This document shows, piece by piece, positions 15,396 through 16,602 of a stretch of DNA of 16,602 bases; position 1 is the stretch's first letter, and every line of letters starts with the position of its first letter. The DNA is taken from the NCBI GenBank assembly GCA_037447655.1, contig JBBHKE010000270.1:1-16602 (forward strand). The letters are read 5' to 3'. A program made the position numbers and the translations under genes. The stretch comes from Zygnema cylindricum (Eukaryota > Streptophyta > Zygnematophyceae > Zygnematales > Zygnemataceae). The notes beneath the pieces are model-generated. The model did not search any database. It worked only from the letters and a program-made list of their open reading frames with translations, and had not been told where the DNA came from.

Positions 15396-16097
15396 CAGAG
15401 GTCGCAAAAGTAAAAAAAAATCATACTCGACGCCCGACCGAGTTTTGTCACGCTCCAAAATTGTTAACCGTTAACCGACCGTCGTTTACGAAAAAAAATT
15501 AACCGAATCTTGATTTTTCGCGACTAACCGTGCCCGCCCGTAACCGAAAAAGTACAAAATTAATCAATGTACGACGGAATAAGCCAATAATTACGATTTG
15601 TCGCGTTCCCTAAGATTTGCGAAATGAATACTGTACTACCGTGTCAGATTTGCGACGCTTTGTCGCGTTCCCTAAGATTTGCGAAATAAATAGCTTACTA
15701 CAGTACCGTGTCAGATTTGCGACGCTAATCATGATGTCACGTACTTCCACGATGCCAAAGAGTACAAAGTACATGAATGTTGGATTATCTTTTTGTAAGA
15801 TTCGCGAAATGAATAGTGTTAGTACCGTGTCAGATTTGCGACGCTAATCATGATGCCGCGTACTTCCACGATTCTAAAAGTACAAAGAACAATAATGTTG
15901 GAATAAAAAAGTACAATTTTTTCATTTTTTTGGTCTTTTGTTTGACCGACCGTAACTGACCGTTATTTTTTTCTTGGTGAGTCAACCGACCATAACCGCC
16001 CGACCCCCAAAATTTGGCAACCGAATCCGTTCCGGATCCGGCGCGGGCGGTCGGTTAACGGTCGGTCACGGTTTCGGTTGACCGTTTGCGACCTCTG
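15396..16097 (-). mobile_element. hAT-like non-autonomous element, inverted relative of 1541 (702 bp)
   Basis: CAGAGGTCGCAAAAG at 15396 and GTTTGCGACCTCTG ending at 16097 are inverted termini with the CAGAGGTCGCAAA pattern of Ac-like hAT elements. Reverse-complemented, it aligns with 1541 to about 1950, sharing CCGTGACCGACC, TTAACCGACCGCCCGCG, GAATCCGTTCCGGAT-type stems, AACATTATTGT, and GGAGCGTGACA followed by GGTCGGGCGTCG. It is longer because of an internal tandem expansion. ACCG/CGGT motifs crowd both ends. The flanking octamers (ATTAGCGT and CTGTGATT) do not match, so no target duplication is visible, perhaps because neighbouring DNA was rearranged. The frame at 15617-15847 is repeat-derived. 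Confidence 0.75.
15600..15900. repeat. Nested tandem repeats inside the hAT-like element
   Basis: Three units contain AAGATTTGCGAAAT (or AAGATTCGCGAAAT) followed by TACCGTGTCAGATTTGCGACGCT-like sequence, at about 15612, 15674 and 15797. The first pair repeats at 62 bp and also shares TCGCGTTCCCT. The second and third repeat at about 123 bp and share CTAATCATGATG and GTACTTCCACGAT. The related copy at 1541 lacks this expansion. Confidence 0.8.
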
Positions 16098-16148
16098 CTG
16101 TGATTTCTAGTATTTACAGATTGTCGAAATATGTTCTTCTCCGGTTTA

Positions 16149-16327
16149 GCGAAACCGATATATCGGCCGATTTATCGCGACGCCACTGGGAATACTGCAA
16201 ATATCTGCGATGCAGGTGTCACTTCTGTCCACGACTGGCGAAACCGATATATCGGCCGATTTATCCCGGTGGAAATGAGAATACTGCAATATCTGCAATG
16301 CAGGTGTCACTTCTGTCCATGACCGGC
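16149..16327. repeat. 89-bp tandem repeat, two units, with palindrome CCGATATATCGG
   Basis: GCGAAACCGATATATCGGCC starts at 16149 and again at 16238. Both units later share AATACTGCAA, ATATCTGC and GCAGGTGTCACTTCTGTCCA. A few bases of a third unit (GGCGATGTC) follow near 16326. Open frames across the array (16100-16342 and 16131-16322) follow the repeat and are not called as genes. Confidence 0.8.
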
Positions 16328-16602
16328 GATGTCAAATCCTGACCGTCGGCGGCGGTCGCAGTCTCGTTCATCCCGAAGCCGTCGAAAAGTCTAAAACCCC
16401 TAGCTTCCGAATTTTCTGGGCGGCTTGACCCGACGGCCGTCACGGAAAACAGCCGGTCACCAGTGAATTACCTTTTACTTTGTCGTTTCTGCGTAACTTT
16501 CACCTCTGCCGGGCTCTATAGGCTCCAAAAGGTTTCTTACACCTTATACCTCGAAATGGAGTTGTAGGATAGTAATCCATGGACTTCCTTCGTATTTTTT
16601 GG
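16328..16602. other. Unassigned right edge, more GC-rich
   Basis: This stretch is richer in G and C than most of the window and has no repeat that I can pair elsewhere. A 60-codon minus-strand frame (16261-16443) overlaps the tandem repeat and is not convincing. It may be the edge of another element or of host DNA beyond the window. Confidence 0.35.

Noticed and set aside
1541-16097. A single 14.5-kb foldback transposon bounded by the inverted sequences at 1541 and 16097
   Set aside because: Each arm has its own element-like second end (2819 or about 1950 on the left, 15396 on the right). The octamers outside 1541 and 16097 do not match. Two independent copies explain the inversion better.
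15388-16105. An 8-bp target duplication for the right hAT-like element
   Set aside because: ATTAGCGT and CTGTGATT do not match, and shifting the ends by a few bases gave no better pair.
1-16602. CRISPR arrays, bacterial operons, rRNA or tRNA genes
   Set aside because: No regularly spaced short repeats with unique spacers, no ribosome-binding sites with clustered genes, and no tRNA cloverleaf or rRNA core sequence was seen. The retroelement and DNA-transposon types indicate a plant nuclear genome.

Overview
This is an AT-rich, intron-era plant-like chromosomal window that contains no intact gene I can recognise. Everything I can identify with confidence is transposable-element DNA, mostly dead and nested. 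The features that point to a land-plant nucleus are a chromodomain-type Ty3/gypsy (chromovirus) LTR retrotransposon, Tourist/PIF-Harbinger-like elements with TTA target duplications, hAT-like elements with 8-bp duplications, and TA-flanked short inverted-repeat elements. I cannot name the species.

Layout. 175-1251 is a Tourist/Harbinger-like element (TSD TTA). 1541-2819 is a hAT-like element (8-bp TSD, 7/8 matching). 2820-3610 is unassigned DNA with several strong hairpins. From 3613 to 12002 lies one copy (copy A) of a roughly 610-bp TA-flanked inverted-repeat element, split at 3730/11501 by a 7.8-kb gypsy retrotransposon (3731-11500) that duplicated AGGTT. The retrotransposon carries gag (5311 to about 6474), protease, reverse transcriptase, RNase H, integrase and a chromodomain-like tail (6627-10425), a polypurine tract (10462-10471) and two LTRs. 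Its coding region is broken by many stops and frameshifts and has lost catalytic residues in RT, RNase H and integrase. Its 5' LTR hosts a further 725-bp hAT-like insertion (3851-4575), for which the 3' LTR preserves the empty site. The 5' LTR has also lost its 3' end and the primer-binding site.

Downstream, copy C of the TA-flanked family (12010-12527) sits head-to-head with copy A. It is followed by a second Harbinger-like element (12592-13294) of the same family as 175-1251. Next comes a 1.63-kb element with perfect 18-bp termini (13306-14937) that contains a 265-bp tandem duplication, with copy B of the TA-flanked family (13778-14381) inserted in the second duplicate. A partial copy D (about 15210-15395) abuts a hAT-like element (15396-16097) that is the inverted counterpart of the first 410 bp of the element at 1541. 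The right edge has an 89-bp tandem repeat built on the palindrome CCGATATATCGG and then unassigned, more GC-rich sequence.

The order of events can be read partly from the nesting: copy A inserted, then the gypsy element inserted into copy A, then the hAT-like element inserted into the gypsy 5' LTR. I found no evidence for a functional multi-gene system. The most informative content is the set of internally controlled (empty-site) insertions and an apparently non-autonomous TA-flanked family present four times in the window.
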